Below, piece after piece: positions 7,491 through 16,327 of a stretch of DNA of 27,096 nt. Position numbers and translations under genes: made by a program. Numbering within the stretch: position 1 is the stretch's first letter; every line of letters starts with the position of its first letter. The stretch is from Bacillota bacterium. GTDB taxonomy: Bacteria > Bacillota > Clostridia > Lachnospirales > Lachnospiraceae. The notes under the pieces were generated by a model. The model had not been told where the DNA came from, did no database searches, and saw only the letters and a list, made by a program, of their open reading frames with translations. Location: assembly GCA_023415055.1 (NCBI GenBank), contig JAEZLZ010000060.1:1-27096 (forward strand). The letters run 5' to 3'.

Positions 7491-8603
7491 TTACCATGTA
7501 CTGGTCATTAGGTTTCGCACAATCTGGGTACTTGTAATTAACTCTTCTGCTTCGGTGTATTCCTCGCAGGAGTGAACCTTATTCATTGCATTGGAGAGTA
7601 CCAAGCCGCTGATTCCTTTTGTTGCAAAGACATTATAATCACTTCCGCCAAATGTCTTAACAAACTCAACCTGAACTCCGGCTTCTTCGCAAGCCTTTCT
7701 ATAGCGCTTCGCCACTCTTTCCTCGGTGTCCGTCTCATAGGCGATACAATTGATTGTCTCATTCCAATGAAGAGTCGCTCCAGCACTTTCTGCCTCCTTA
7801 ACAAATATCTGCTTGATCTCATTTAGATAGCTTAAGGCATTCTCATGTCGGAAGCTTCGAAGTTCTCCTTCTATTCTGCAATCTTCCGGAATAATGTTTG
7901 TTGCCTTACCGCCTTCGATCTTCCCTACGTTCACCGTGGTGATCTCATCCACTCTGCCTAATCTCAACTTACTGATTGCAGCAGCCGCGATTGCGATGGA
8001 ATGGATTCCTGCTTCCGGAGCGAAGCCCGCATGGGAGGCTCTCCCTTGAATCGTAGCAACAAAGGTCAAGATGGAGGGTGCAGTATAGGCTGCCCTTCCT
8101 ACCTTACCATCCAGATCCAGCACATAGGCTTCCTTTGCCCTAACCTGTGAATAGTCGAAGAGACTGCTTCCCTTGGCATAAGGCTCCTCTGCAATCGGGA
8201 AAAGGACTTCGATACTTCGATGTTCTATTCCTTCCTCGCGAAGGCTTCGAATCGCTTCCAGAATCGCAACAATGCCTGCAACGTCATCGGCTCCCAGCAC
8301 CGTATCTCCGGCACTGGTAATTCTACCATCTTCCTGAAGCAGCGCACATTTCCCATGGGCAGGAGGTACCGTATCCATATGAGCAGAGAATAACAGAGGT
8401 TCCCCGGGAAGCGTACCCTTAAGATAGCCGTAAAGATTACCGCAGTCACTGCCGTAAGACTGCCCCGCCGTATCCTCTGTTACAATGAAACCAATATCGG
8501 CAAGCTTCTTGCTTAGGGTATCCGCCATCCTCCGTTCCTTAAAGGAGGGCGCATCAATCGCCACCAGTTCTATGAATTCATGAATTAACCTTTCTTTATT
8601 CAT
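7491..8603 (-). CDS. M20-family peptidase, PepT-like (tripeptidase-type)
   Basis: ATG at 8603 follows AGGAG with nine bases between, giving 370 residues; the longer open frame upstream lacks a ribosome site. The di-zinc ligands are present: H75 and D77 (SAHMDTVPP), bridging D106 or D107 (LGADDVAG), catalytic E139 and E140 (PIAEEPYAKGS), D165 (VLDLDG) and H344 (NKVHSCEEY). GRASHAG (H191) lies in the lid/dimerisation domain. The length fits the PepT-like subgroup of M20B. It should be cytoplasmic and release amino acids from di- or tripeptides. It is the last gene of the peptide transporter operon, so it probably degrades what the transporter imports. The exact peptide specificity is not readable. 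Confidence 0.92.
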   Translation of the reverse strand: MNKERLIHEFIELVAIDAPSFKERRMADTLSKKLADIGFIVTEDTAGQSYGSDCGNLYGYLKGTLPGEPLLFSAHMDTVPPAHGKCALLQEDGRITSAGDTVLGADDVAGIVAILEAIRSLREEGIEHRSIEVLFPIAEEPYAKGSSLFDYSQVRAKEAYVLDLDGKVGRAAYTAPSILTFVATIQGRASHAGFAPEAGIHSIAIAAAAISKLRLGRVDEITTVNVGKIEGGKATNIIPEDCRIEGELRSFRHENALSYLNEIKQIFVKEAESAGATLHWNETINCIAYETDTEERVAKRYRKACEEAGVQVEFVKTFGGSDYNVFATKGISGLVLSNAMNKVHSCEEYTEAEELITSTQIVRNLMTSTW

Positions 8604-8691
8604 CCTATTTGTCTCCTGTTCTTGCTTCCATATTTCACGACGATGTAGTGCAGCCTTTCTGAAGGAACCTATGGCAGGATGATTCTCATGT

Positions 8692-8865
8692 CTAGATAAA
8701 GTACTCAATGGACTTCTCTGGCGTCTTTCGCGTATTGATGTTATAGATCAGCATGGCTTCTCTGCCAGCTATCTCACCGAAGGCGTAATAATCATTCCCA
8801 TTCCCGTTCATGCGTGCCAGGGTAACCTTGCGGTTCATCCTCTTCGGATAACCGATGGCATTCAT
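8692..8865 (-). other. Short unassigned reading frame (57 codons) in the transporter operon
   Basis: From ATG 8865 (or GTG 8868) a frame of 57 codons reads MNAIGYPKRMNRKV... NGNGNDYYAFGEIAGREAM... and ends in PEKSIEYFI. The same frame is open right back to the stop codon of the upstream permease and includes IHDCGPTTV. No convincing ribosome site precedes any start. The composition looks protein-like rather than random, so this may be the surviving C-terminus of a deleted gene, or a real small gene. DCGPT recalls the start of C39 peptidases, but the rest does not fit. It lies 33 bases after the permease and 88 bases before the peptidase start. I do not recognise it. Confidence 0.35.
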
Positions 8866-8898
8866 CACAGTGGTTGGTCCGCAATCATGTATCTTCCA

Positions 8899-9774
8899 TT
8901 ACTTCCCGGAAAAGTCAAAGGCATCACGAAGCGCATCTCCGATAAAATTAATGCTGATCACAAGTAGTATAATCAGTAGTCCCGAGGGTATCCATAGCCA
9001 GAATTTTGTTGTTAGAATGGACAGAGATTGTGCTCCGTTCAGCATATTGCCAAGACTTGCTTGTGGAGGCCTGATGCCCATTCCGAGAAAGCTTAGTGCT
9101 GCTTCATCTAACATAGAGATCGCCACCACACTTGTTGCATATACCAGAATCGGTGCCAGGGTGTTCGGCAGAATCTCAGAAAACAGTAGATACCGTTTCG
9201 GCATTCCGGCAACGATGTCTCCCTGGATAAAATTAGTCTCTCGAAGGGAAAGAACATTCCCACGGACCAGTCTGGCCACTCCCGGCCAATCAACGAAGCC
9301 CAGAATGAGTATGATATTCCATAAGCCCGGTTTAAAGATGGCTGCTGCTACCAGAACCAGTAATATGTAGGGGAAGGACATCACCATATCAGTAAATCGC
9401 ATAATTACCATATCCAGCCATCCGCCGAAATATCCGCTGATCAATCCCAGTATCACTCCCAGGACGGTCGATACCGCAGTGGCTGCAAAGCCTACCAAAA
9501 GCGATACTCTTGTCGCATAAAACAATCTGCTGAAAACATCCCTTCCCACCTGATCCGTACCGAGCAGAAACTTAGCGGAGGGAGGATCACTAAAGCCTCC
9601 TACCACCTTATTGGGATCATAAGGAGCAAGTACCGGTGCAAGAATGGCACATAGAATGACCACAGCCAGAAAAATAGTACTGACTACGGCCAGTTTATGT
9701 CTCAAAAAGCGTTTCAGTACGACTTGGTTGTAGCTAAGCTCCGATTTCTTTGATAAATTTTTCTGTTTCTTCAT
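8899..9774 (-). CDS. Peptide ABC transporter permease, DppC/OppC type
   Basis: The 291-residue protein starts at ATG 9774, eight bases after AAGGAG. A basic N-terminus and the first membrane helix (LAVVSTIFLAVVILCAILAPVL, about 30-51) precede the OppC_N-type segment with PYDPNK and LLGTDQVGRDVFSRL. Further helices follow, and the cytoplasmic EAA loop is seen in DEAALSFLGMGIRPPQASLG near the C-terminus, which contacts the ATPases. It forms the membrane channel with the DppB-type subunit encoded just upstream (40-base gap). It belongs to the Dpp/Opp/nickel family; the peptide or nickel substrate cannot be separated from sequence alone, but the terminal peptidase gene favours peptides. Confidence 0.93.
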   Translation of the reverse strand: MKKQKNLSKKSELSYNQVVLKRFLRHKLAVVSTIFLAVVILCAILAPVLAPYDPNKVVGGFSDPPSAKFLLGTDQVGRDVFSRLFYATRVSLLVGFAATAVSTVLGVILGLISGYFGGWLDMVIMRFTDMVMSFPYILLVLVAAAIFKPGLWNIILILGFVDWPGVARLVRGNVLSLRETNFIQGDIVAGMPKRYLLFSEILPNTLAPILVYATSVVAISMLDEAALSFLGMGIRPPQASLGNMLNGAQSLSILTTKFWLWIPSGLLIILLVISINFIGDALRDAFDFSGK

Positions 9775-9814
9775 TATGAAATCTCCTTGACGGAATCTTA
9801 TCTCAATCCGCTGG

Positions 9815-10759
9815 TTAATATTGAATGGTCGGATCTACGAGTGCGTACACAATATCCGTTATCAGATTTGCCGCCATGACTACCAGCGCAGACATCAGAC
9901 AGACACCCATAATGACAGGATAATCCCGGTTAATGATGGCACTCATGGTCATTAAGCCTAACCCCGGCCAGGAAAATACCTGTTCAATGATGATCGCCCC
10001 TCCGAAGAGTACCGGTATCTGCATACCGATAATGGTAATAATAGGGATCAGAGCATTCTTCAGTCCATGCTTGTTAATAACAAGAAATCGACCGATACCC
10101 TTGGCCTTCGCAGTACGAAGATAATCCTTTTGCAGAATTTCCAGCATTGCACTGCGAATATATCGAATATTCGTCCCTGCCATGGAAACTGCCAGTACAA
10201 CCACAGGCAAAATCATATGCTTCACTACATCCAAGGCGTTCTGTTCCGTCCCGAGAGTGGACATACCGCTGGAGGGAAGCCAACCTAGCCTGATCGTAAA
10301 CACATAGATTAAAATCAAAGCCAGAAAGAAGCCGGGGATACTGGTTCCAAGGAAGGACAGCGATACTAAGGTATAATCTCCAGCAGAGTATTGGTGAACC
10401 GCACTGTAGATTCCTGCCGGTATTGCTATGATTAAGCTGACAAGTAAGGCGGTCGACATCAGTAGAAGCGTCGGTCCGATATAGTCACCTATCATCTGAC
10501 TAACCGGCAGATGATTCTTGATGGAGAAGCCCATATTTCCCTGTAGAAGCTGCTTCAACCATTCCCAGTATTGTATATAGATCGGCTGATCCAGACCTAA
10601 GGCGATCTTCTTTAGCTCAACTGCCTCCTGGGATACACGTGCTCCCTGCAGCATTGCTAGAGGACTGCCTGCCAGGCTCATAATCAGATAATCAATAATA
10701 GTGATCCCAAATAAGACCGGGATAGCAATCAGAATACGTTTTATGATATACTTAAGCAT
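9815..10759 (-). CDS. Peptide ABC transporter permease, DppB/OppB type
   Basis: The 314-residue protein starts at ATG 10759, seven bases after AAGGAG. It shows the family N-terminus (MLKYIIKRILIAIPVLFGIT), the hydrophilic segment with LGLDQPIYIQYWEWL and GNMGFSI, then helices and the EAA loop KDYLRTAKAKGIGRFLVINKH. The C-terminus holds GLGLMTMSAIINRDYPVIMG, typical of DppB. It pairs with the DppC-type permease. The gene is 13 bases downstream of the second ATPase gene, so the order is binding protein, ATPase, ATPase, permease, permease. Confidence 0.93.
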   Translation of the reverse strand: MLKYIIKRILIAIPVLFGITIIDYLIMSLAGSPLAMLQGARVSQEAVELKKIALGLDQPIYIQYWEWLKQLLQGNMGFSIKNHLPVSQMIGDYIGPTLLLMSTALLVSLIIAIPAGIYSAVHQYSAGDYTLVSLSFLGTSIPGFFLALILIYVFTIRLGWLPSSGMSTLGTEQNALDVVKHMILPVVVLAVSMAGTNIRYIRSAMLEILQKDYLRTAKAKGIGRFLVINKHGLKNALIPIITIIGMQIPVLFGGAIIIEQVFSWPGLGLMTMSAIINRDYPVIMGVCLMSALVVMAANLITDIVYALVDPTIQY

Positions 10760-10772
10760 TAACCTGCTCCTT

Positions 10773-11768
10773 TCACAGTTCTTCCTTTACCAGCCGGCAT
10801 GCTGCACTGTGCGTACTACCAGGTGCGATTACTGTTAGAACCGGTTCCCTCAACCGACACTCTTCATTTGCATAGGGACAGCGTGGGTGGAAGCGGCAGC
10901 CGGTCGGAGGCTGTACATTGGAAGGCAGCTCGCCGGTAAGGATAACCCTTTTCCGCTCTCTTTCTTCCGGATTCGGTATCGGAGCGGCATTGCACAGAGC
11001 CTGAGTGTAAGGATGTACGGGATTGGAAAACAGCTCCTTTGCGTCAGCAATCTCTACAATCTTGCCGAGATACATCACTGCGATACGGTTACTGATATAA
11101 TTTACTGCATCCAAGCCATGACCGATGAACAAATAGGTTAGATCAAGCTCCTTCTGCAGTCTTTTAAGTAGGTTTAAAATCTGGGCCTGTACCGAGACAT
11201 CCAAGGCGCTTACCGGTTCATCGCACACAATCAATTTTGGCTGTAAGGATAACGCTCTGGCGATACCGATTCTCTGTCTCTGACCTCCTGAGAATTCCCT
11301 CGGATATCGGTTCTTGCTGTTCTTTGGCAGACCAACCAGTTCGAGAAGTCGATCCACCTCTTGGCTTACTGTCTGTCTTGTACATAATCCATGATAGAGC
11401 ATGGGAGCCGCTATACTATCGATGATACGTTTTCTGGGATTTAAGGAAGAGTAAGGATCCTGAAATACCATCTGTATCTGAGTACGCAGCTTCTTCATCT
11501 CCCGATCAGGAAGAGTAGTCAACTCTTTTCCATCATATATGATTCTTCCCTCCGTCGGTCTTTCCAGCGCTACCAATTGCCGTCCCACGGTGGATTTACC
11601 ACAGCCGGACTCGCCGACCAGACCGAGCGTCTGCCCGCGAAAAATCTCCAGATCAATTCCATCTACTGCTCGTATCTTACCAATGGTATGAGGAATGATC
11701 CCGTCACGGATCGGATAATGCTTAATTAGGCCTTTTACTTCCATAAGAGGCATTTGTTCCTTATGCAC
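10773..11768 (-). CDS. Peptide ABC transporter ATPase, DppF/OppF type
   Basis: The 331-residue protein starts at GTG 11768, nine bases after AGGAGG, and overlaps the previous gene by eight bases. Walker A is GLVGESGCGKST, the Q-loop is in QMVFQDPYSSLNPRK, the signature is FSGGQRQRIGIARAL, and Walker B is LIVCDEPVSALD followed by the H-loop GHGLDAV. The C-terminal oligopeptide domain includes HPYTQALCNAAPIPNP and the cysteine cluster CRFHPRCPYANEEC. The H-loop is GHG where THD or SHD is usual; the histidine itself is kept. It powers the permease pair together with the DppD-type ATPase. Confidence 0.94.
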   Translation of the reverse strand: MHKEQMPLMEVKGLIKHYPIRDGIIPHTIGKIRAVDGIDLEIFRGQTLGLVGESGCGKSTVGRQLVALERPTEGRIIYDGKELTTLPDREMKKLRTQIQMVFQDPYSSLNPRKRIIDSIAAPMLYHGLCTRQTVSQEVDRLLELVGLPKNSKNRYPREFSGGQRQRIGIARALSLQPKLIVCDEPVSALDVSVQAQILNLLKRLQKELDLTYLFIGHGLDAVNYISNRIAVMYLGKIVEIADAKELFSNPVHPYTQALCNAAPIPNPEERERKRVILTGELPSNVQPPTGCRFHPRCPYANEECRLREPVLTVIAPGSTHSAACRLVKEEL

Positions 11769-12795
11769 CGATGGTTTCCTCCTGTTTGTTCAGATATTCA
11801 TCCTCCAGTAACGAATGAAGGTTATCGATACTCGCTTCCGACCTCCAGCATCTCTTAAGATGTCCTTCCTCCTGAAGCAGGAGCTTCTGTTCCAGGCTGC
11901 ACTCCTCTCCTGCATACGGACATCGATTTGCAAAGCGGCACCCGACGATCCGGTCATAATGCTCCGGAACAACACCTCGGATCGCTATCAGTTCTCTGTT
12001 TTCATCGTCCCGGATACTCGGTATCGATTTTAAGAGTGCCTGAGTATAGGGGTGCTCCGGTCTCTGAAACAACTGATATACTTCGGCTTCCTCAACGATC
12101 TGACCGGCGTACATAACAAGTACCCGATCCGCCATCTCTGCTACCAGGCCCATATCATGCGTAATTAAAATAATTGACATTCCATATTCCTGGTTTAATG
12201 ATCGTAGAAGCTCCATGATCTGAGCCTGAATGGTTACATCCAGTGCTGTGGTAGGTTCATCTGCGATTAAAAGCTTTGGATTGCAGGCTAGAGACATAGC
12301 AATCATGACTCTCTGCCGCATCCCTCCGGACAGCGTATGTGGATATTTCTTCATTATTTTTGCCGCGTCCGGCAGTCCAACCTTAGTAAGCAGGCCAAGA
12401 GCTCGCTCTTTGGCCTGCTTTTTATTTAGTTTCATATGAACGCGCATGGTCTCAACCATCTGCCCGCCTATGGTAAGGACCGGGTTCAGGCTCGTCATTG
12501 CATCCTGAAAGATCATTGTAAGCGAATTGCCCCTGATCTGATCCAGTTCCTTTTCCGACTTTGTGAGGAGGTCCTCGCCATCAAAGAGAATCTCTCCCTT
12601 CGATACCTTTCCGGTTAGTCCAAGTAAACCCATAATCGAAAGAGAGGTAACACTCTTTCCGGAACCGGACTCTCCAACGATACAGATGATTTCACCCGGA
12701 GCGACCGAGAAGCTTACCTTATCAATACTGGCCATCTCTCCGGAATCGGAAGAGAAGGTGACCTCCAGTTCTTTCACCTCTAATAAAGGTGTCAT
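11761..12795 (-). CDS. Peptide ABC transporter ATPase, DppD/OppD type
   Basis: ATG at 12795 overlaps the stop of the binding-protein gene (ATGA), a sign of translational coupling, and yields 344 residues. Walker A is CIVGESGSGKSVT, the signature LSGGMRQRVMIAMSL, and Walker B LLIADEPTTALD with the H-loop ITHDMGL. The C-terminal domain shows HPYTQALLKSIPSI and the cysteines of GCRFANRCPYAGEEC. The length is normal. It acts as one of two nucleotide-binding subunits of the importer. Confidence 0.94.
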   Translation of the reverse strand: MTPLLEVKELEVTFSSDSGEMASIDKVSFSVAPGEIICIVGESGSGKSVTSLSIMGLLGLTGKVSKGEILFDGEDLLTKSEKELDQIRGNSLTMIFQDAMTSLNPVLTIGGQMVETMRVHMKLNKKQAKERALGLLTKVGLPDAAKIMKKYPHTLSGGMRQRVMIAMSLACNPKLLIADEPTTALDVTIQAQIMELLRSLNQEYGMSIILITHDMGLVAEMADRVLVMYAGQIVEEAEVYQLFQRPEHPYTQALLKSIPSIRDDENRELIAIRGVVPEHYDRIVGCRFANRCPYAGEECSLEQKLLLQEEGHLKRCWRSEASIDNLHSLLEDEYLNKQEETIGA

Positions 12796-14468
12796 TCTAC
12801 CACTTCCCACTCGTGAACATTAATAAAGGAACCATATACATCCGGTGTAGCATTGAGCAAGCGTTTATTCACTGCACCTATAGCACTGATGACATAAGCC
12901 GAGATCATCGGTACCTCTTGCTGTACCACTTGATTAATCGTCAGATACTGACCTTTGATAGCTGCCACATCACTTGTAGTCTGCGTTGCTGCAAGAGCAT
13001 TGCTGATTGTATCATTGGAATAGCCGGTCCATCCGTCCGCAGATAACAGCCAGTTAATATCCGGATAAGGATCCACCGGTGCATAGGTATACTGAACTGC
13101 CATTAAATCATAGCCTTTGCTGCCTGCCGTAGATAAAAGCGTAGCCAGATCCACAGTATTGACCTGTACCTGGATGCCTACCTCGGCAAGCTTTGCTGCA
13201 ATATAGTCCGCTGCTTGACAAAAGGTGGTATCTCCGCTATTCACATAAAATTGCAGTACCTTGGAGGAATCCCAACCATCTGCCTCCGCTTCCTGCACCA
13301 GAGCCTTGGCTTTCTCCGGATCATACGCTGTCGGAGTCAGGCTTGCATCATAGAACGGTCCTGCACTGGATAAGAAGCCGTCCACAACCTCTCCCTTACC
13401 GTTTAAAAGTCCCTGAAGGATTTCATTCCGATCGATTCCATACAGAATAGCCTGACGAATTCTCGCATCGGTCACACTGGTGGTATTAAAGAAGATGGAC
13501 TGATTCGTCACCGGTGCTCCGTAATTGACTGTTACATTGGGCAACGCTTCCACACCGGCATAATCCTCTTGGAGGATACCTCCTGTGGTTTGCTGAACAA
13601 AATCAATTTCACTGGACTGCAAGCCGGTCAAAAGCTGTGCTGCTGTTACTATTTTAATGTTAAGTTTATTGATCTTTGGAACACCTCTCCAGTAATTCTC
13701 ATTGGCAATATAGGATACATAATGCTGCAGATCTACTTCGGTTGCACGGTAAGGACCACTGACAACAGTAGGAGCATTGAACCAGTCATAGGCAGCCAAC
13801 TCTTCCTCCGGGATATCCTTTAATATATGCTTCGGAAGTGTCAGGATATAACGACCATATGTATTCTCAAAGGTGGTTAATGCAATCGGATATTTGGTGG
13901 TAAACTCTACTGTCTTATCATCAATTACCTTTACACCGGACATCTCTGTCGCACCCTCAGACACAAAGCCGTCGTCGCCGGTTCCCTCAAAGGCATACAA
14001 TGCCATACTTACATTCGCAAGCTTCGGACTGGCAAGCTTAAGTACCGTAAATTCCACATCCTCTGCCGTCACCGGAGTACCATCTGACCAGGTTGCCTTC
14101 TCATCGATGGTTACCTTAAAATGAATATTGTCCTCGGTAGTCACGGAGGAAGCCAGCATACCCTCAAACTCAAGATTTTTATTTAATTCCACCAACGGAA
14201 GGAATTCCAAGGCTGTGGCATACTTGAGCACCTCAGTCGCATCCATTAATAAGGGATTGATGCTCGATAGAGTATCCGTCATACCGATGTTAACGATTGT
14301 TTCCTTACCAGCGACCGATGTCTGATCCGTCTCCTCGGCAGTTTCGGTCGGAGTATCTTTGGACTCATTCTTTGACGCAGTGCATGCGGTCAAAGATATT
14401 ACCATCGTTAGAGTGAGCAACAAGGCAATCATTTTTTTCATGCTTAAATTCTTCATATTAATTATCAT
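12792..14468 (-). CDS. Peptide ABC transporter substrate-binding lipoprotein (SBP family 5)
   Basis: The start is ambiguous: ATG 14468 has AAGGA seven bases upstream, and ATG 14456 would also give a full signal peptide. The signal sequence MKKMIALLLTLTMVISLTAC ends in an LTAC lipobox, so the protein is lipid-anchored outside the membrane. A Thr/Glu-rich linker (ESKDTPTETAEETDQ) precedes the solute-binding domain. Family-5 features are SSINPLL near the N-terminus, ATWSDGTPVTAEDVEFTV, the ARIRQAILYGIDRNEIL segment, and a peptide-type C-terminal lobe. With about 558 residues it is of usual size. It captures the peptide and delivers it to the permeases. It is first in the operon behind a good promoter. 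Confidence 0.93.
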   Translation of the reverse strand: MIINMKNLSMKKMIALLLTLTMVISLTACTASKNESKDTPTETAEETDQTSVAGKETIVNIGMTDTLSSINPLLMDATEVLKYATALEFLPLVELNKNLEFEGMLASSVTTEDNIHFKVTIDEKATWSDGTPVTAEDVEFTVLKLASPKLANVSMALYAFEGTGDDGFVSEGATEMSGVKVIDDKTVEFTTKYPIALTTFENTYGRYILTLPKHILKDIPEEELAAYDWFNAPTVVSGPYRATEVDLQHYVSYIANENYWRGVPKINKLNIKIVTAAQLLTGLQSSEIDFVQQTTGGILQEDYAGVEALPNVTVNYGAPVTNQSIFFNTTSVTDARIRQAILYGIDRNEILQGLLNGKGEVVDGFLSSAGPFYDASLTPTAYDPEKAKALVQEAEADGWDSSKVLQFYVNSGDTTFCQAADYIAAKLAEVGIQVQVNTVDLATLLSTAGSKGYDLMAVQYTYAPVDPYPDINWLLSADGWTGYSNDTISNALAATQTTSDVAAIKGQYLTINQVVQQEVPMISAYVISAIGAVNKRLLNATPDVYGSFINVHEWEVVE

Positions 14469-14582
14469 CCTCTCTTCCTTAAAATGACCAGTTCTTTTAT
14501 TACAATACCTCAGAATATGCCGACATTTATCCAATATCATTTATAATTCATATCTGAATTGTATGCTTTGATGATTTTTATC

Positions 14583-14611
14583 ATTTTACAACCACTAGAA
14601 TCATTTGTCAA
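14583..14611 (-). promoter_or_regulatory. Promoter of the peptide transporter operon
   Basis: On the minus strand TTGACA (14611-14606), 17 bases, TAAAAT (14588-14583). The leader to the binding-protein start is about 110 bases. Downstream of the -10 is a small ATGAT-AAAA-ATCAT dyad, with no assigned regulator. Confidence 0.65.
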
Positions 14612-14709
14612 TAATTTCTGTATCAAATTTGTCAGCCTGTTACTATTCTATATTAATTCATCGGATGAAGCAATAAAAGAAGCAATAGATATTAAATTTC
14701 TTTCTTGAA

Positions 14710-14749
14710 CGATAGAAAGCAAGCTTCGCGAACTTTCTATTGTCATGAA
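14710..14749 (+). repeat. Palindromic repeat, copy B
   Basis: CGATAGAAAG (14710-14719) can pair with CTTTCTATTG (14733-14742) as a 10-bp stem including one G-U pair. The 27 bases at 14723-14749, starting GCTTCGCGAAC, are identical to those of copy C at 17268-17294. It sits between the sodium-pump terminator and the peptide operon promoter. Confidence 0.6.
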
Positions 14750-14751
14750 TT

Positions 14752-14791
14752 AAAAATGGGCAGCCGCAAGACCCTCGGTCTATGGCTGCCC
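14752..14791 (-). terminator. Rho-independent terminator of the sodium-pump gene
   Basis: GGGCAGCC (14758-14765) pairs with GGCTGCCC (14784-14791); inside the loop AGACC faces GGTCT. On the minus strand it is followed by ATTTTTA. It lies about 20 bases after the stop. Confidence 0.85.
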
Positions 14792-14811
14792 AGATGATAC
14801 GATACTATTAA

Positions 14812-16026
14812 TTAAGCAAGAAATGTTATGTAGATACCAGTTAAAATCGCAGTCGTGATAACACCGCAGATATTAGCACTTAGCGCATATTCCATTACGA
14901 AGCTCATCTTATTGACCTTAGAGACCTCTTTCTGAGACACCTTGGCGGTGGTAGGAACACAGGATACTCCGGCAATACCGATGGTCGGATTAAAATTACC
15001 CTTGGTAAAGAAATAGACCAGATAGCCGCCCAGGATTCCACCGATACCGGAGAGAAGCAGTGCCAGCATTCCAAGTACCAATAACAGTAAGATCTTAGGA
15101 TCAAGGATCGTCTTCGCATCACAAAGCACACCCAGCATCAACCCCAAGAAAAAGGTTGCTGCATAAAGGAATACCTCTTCAATCAGCTTAACGTATTTAT
15201 CAATTCCGGACTCGCGAATTGCAATTCCTAAGAAGAAGCTCAGGAATAAGGGTGCCGCTACCGGAAACAGCAGACAAAGCAGCGTGTTCGCAACAACTGC
15301 AAAGATCAGCTTCTCCTTCGAGGTGATCCGATCCGTCTTTTTTGTATTCTTCTGTATAATTACTTTTCCTCTCAGATTCTTGGGAATCATAAATCTTACA
15401 AGGAAAGGATATAGACCATAAGTAAGGCTTAAGTAGAGATATGCTACAATCGTAATTGGTACAAAGATATCCTTTGCTAAGGTTAAGGAAGTGAACAGTA
15501 CCATCGGACCGTCCGCACCACCGATCACGGATACCGCTGCTGCTTCTCCGCTGGATAAGCCCATCAATCTGGCAATCGGATAGGTTGCTACCGTACCCAG
15601 CTCAGCGCACATAGCAATGAACATACCGATAAAGGGATGAGCCAATACCATTCCGACATCACAGATAACACCGATACCCATAAAAACAAGACATGCGATT
15701 AAACCATTACTGAAGGTCAGCGTATAGATCGGCTGAAGGAAATCAATCTGCATAATATTCATCAGATCATCGGTCTTCGAAACCATAGGATCGATGAACA
15801 GATTTCCGACCGTTGTTGCGCTGGTGAATAAGACGCCGGCATTGACTGCTGACATACCCAGTCCCATGGGTATCATAATTAAGGGTTCCAGCGTTCCCTT
15901 AGCACCCAGATAAACAAGCAAAATACCAAAGAAAATAAGTACGATACGACCGATTACAATTTGCGGGTCCTGAATAAACATGGTCCCTATTCCTTGAAAT
16001 AAATCTAAAATATTAATTTGGAACAC
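14812..16026 (-). CDS. Sodium-ion-translocating decarboxylase beta subunit (OadB/GcdB/MmdB family)
   Basis: The 404-residue membrane protein starts at GTG 16026 with only a weak purine-rich site before it. The N-terminus matches family members (LFQGIG near residue 10, then LGAKGTLEPLIMIPMGLGM), which supports this start over ATG 15981. The invariant VIGGADGPM with its essential aspartate lies near the middle, and NPTIGIAGVSCVPTTAKVSQ is the conserved C-terminal region. About nine to ten hydrophobic helices are visible. This subunit decarboxylates carboxybiotin and exports Na+, using oxaloacetate, methylmalonyl-CoA or glutaconyl-CoA complexes as donor. No carboxyltransferase or biotin carrier gene is adjacent, so partners must be elsewhere. 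It is coupled to a one-helix gene 21 bases upstream and divergent from a LysR gene. Confidence 0.94.
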   Translation of the reverse strand: MFQINILDLFQGIGTMFIQDPQIVIGRIVLIFFGILLVYLGAKGTLEPLIMIPMGLGMSAVNAGVLFTSATTVGNLFIDPMVSKTDDLMNIMQIDFLQPIYTLTFSNGLIACLVFMGIGVICDVGMVLAHPFIGMFIAMCAELGTVATYPIARLMGLSSGEAAAVSVIGGADGPMVLFTSLTLAKDIFVPITIVAYLYLSLTYGLYPFLVRFMIPKNLRGKVIIQKNTKKTDRITSKEKLIFAVVANTLLCLLFPVAAPLFLSFFLGIAIRESGIDKYVKLIEEVFLYAATFFLGLMLGVLCDAKTILDPKILLLLVLGMLALLLSGIGGILGGYLVYFFTKGNFNPTIGIAGVSCVPTTAKVSQKEVSKVNKMSFVMEYALSANICGVITTAILTGIYITFLA

Positions 16027-16047
16027 CTGCTTTCTATTATTTTAAAA

Positions 16048-16185
16048 TTATTCTTGTGTTTCTGCGTCATTTCGCGTAAAGTGTTTAATAGCATCCAGTA
16101 AGAATTTTATTAGGACTGCTATGCACATAGAAATGGCAAACCCAACACCGAATACTTTGATTGATAAAAGAACCGCTGCAGTCAT
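16048..16185 (-). CDS. 45-residue single-helix membrane protein, possible gamma-like subunit of the sodium pump
   Basis: ATG at 16185 follows GGGAGGTG at ideal distance, and the frame ends at 16048. One hydrophobic helix (about residues 3-31: AAVLLSIKVFGVGFAIS, then MCIAVLIKFLLDAIK) is followed by a short charged tail, HFTRNDAETQE. OadG gamma subunits also start with one membrane helix that anchors the complex, but they carry a longer, often metal-binding tail, which is missing here. Position directly before the beta subunit and the same divergent promoter make a gamma-like anchoring role likely (inference). It could alternatively be an unrelated microprotein. Confidence 0.75.
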   Translation of the reverse strand: MTAAVLLSIKVFGVGFAISMCIAVLIKFLLDAIKHFTRNDAETQE

Positions 16186-16223
16186 GATATACACCTCCCG
16201 TCGGATTGTTAAAAATTTAACTC

Positions 16224-16260
16224 ATTATATATGATACAGGAAGTTTCGATAAATAGCGAA
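16224..16260 (-). promoter_or_regulatory. Sodium-pump promoter with overlapping LysR-type site
   Basis: A perfect TATAAT (16229-16224, minus strand) has a poor -35 (TTATCG, 17 bases upstream), as in activator-dependent promoters. The dyad TTCGATAAATAGCGAA (16245-16260) overlaps the -35 and begins T-N11-A-like, as LysR sites do. The LysR gene is divergent, so it probably controls this promoter and itself. Confidence 0.5.
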
Positions 16261-16327
16261 TTTATTGTATAAATATGATTGTTAAATAAACGTATACGAA
16301 ATTACATTATTTTCCTCGAGGTAGCAT

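Noticed and set aside
8604..8708. N-terminal extension of the M20 peptidase to 8708
   Set aside because: The extension lacks a ribosome site, starts at TTG inside another frame, and does not match the family start; AGGAG precedes ATG 8603.
14541..14705. Catabolite-repression (cre) or CodY box before the peptide operon
   Set aside because: I looked for TGNAANCGNTNNCA-like and AATTTTCWGAAAATT-like sites and found none with a reasonable match.
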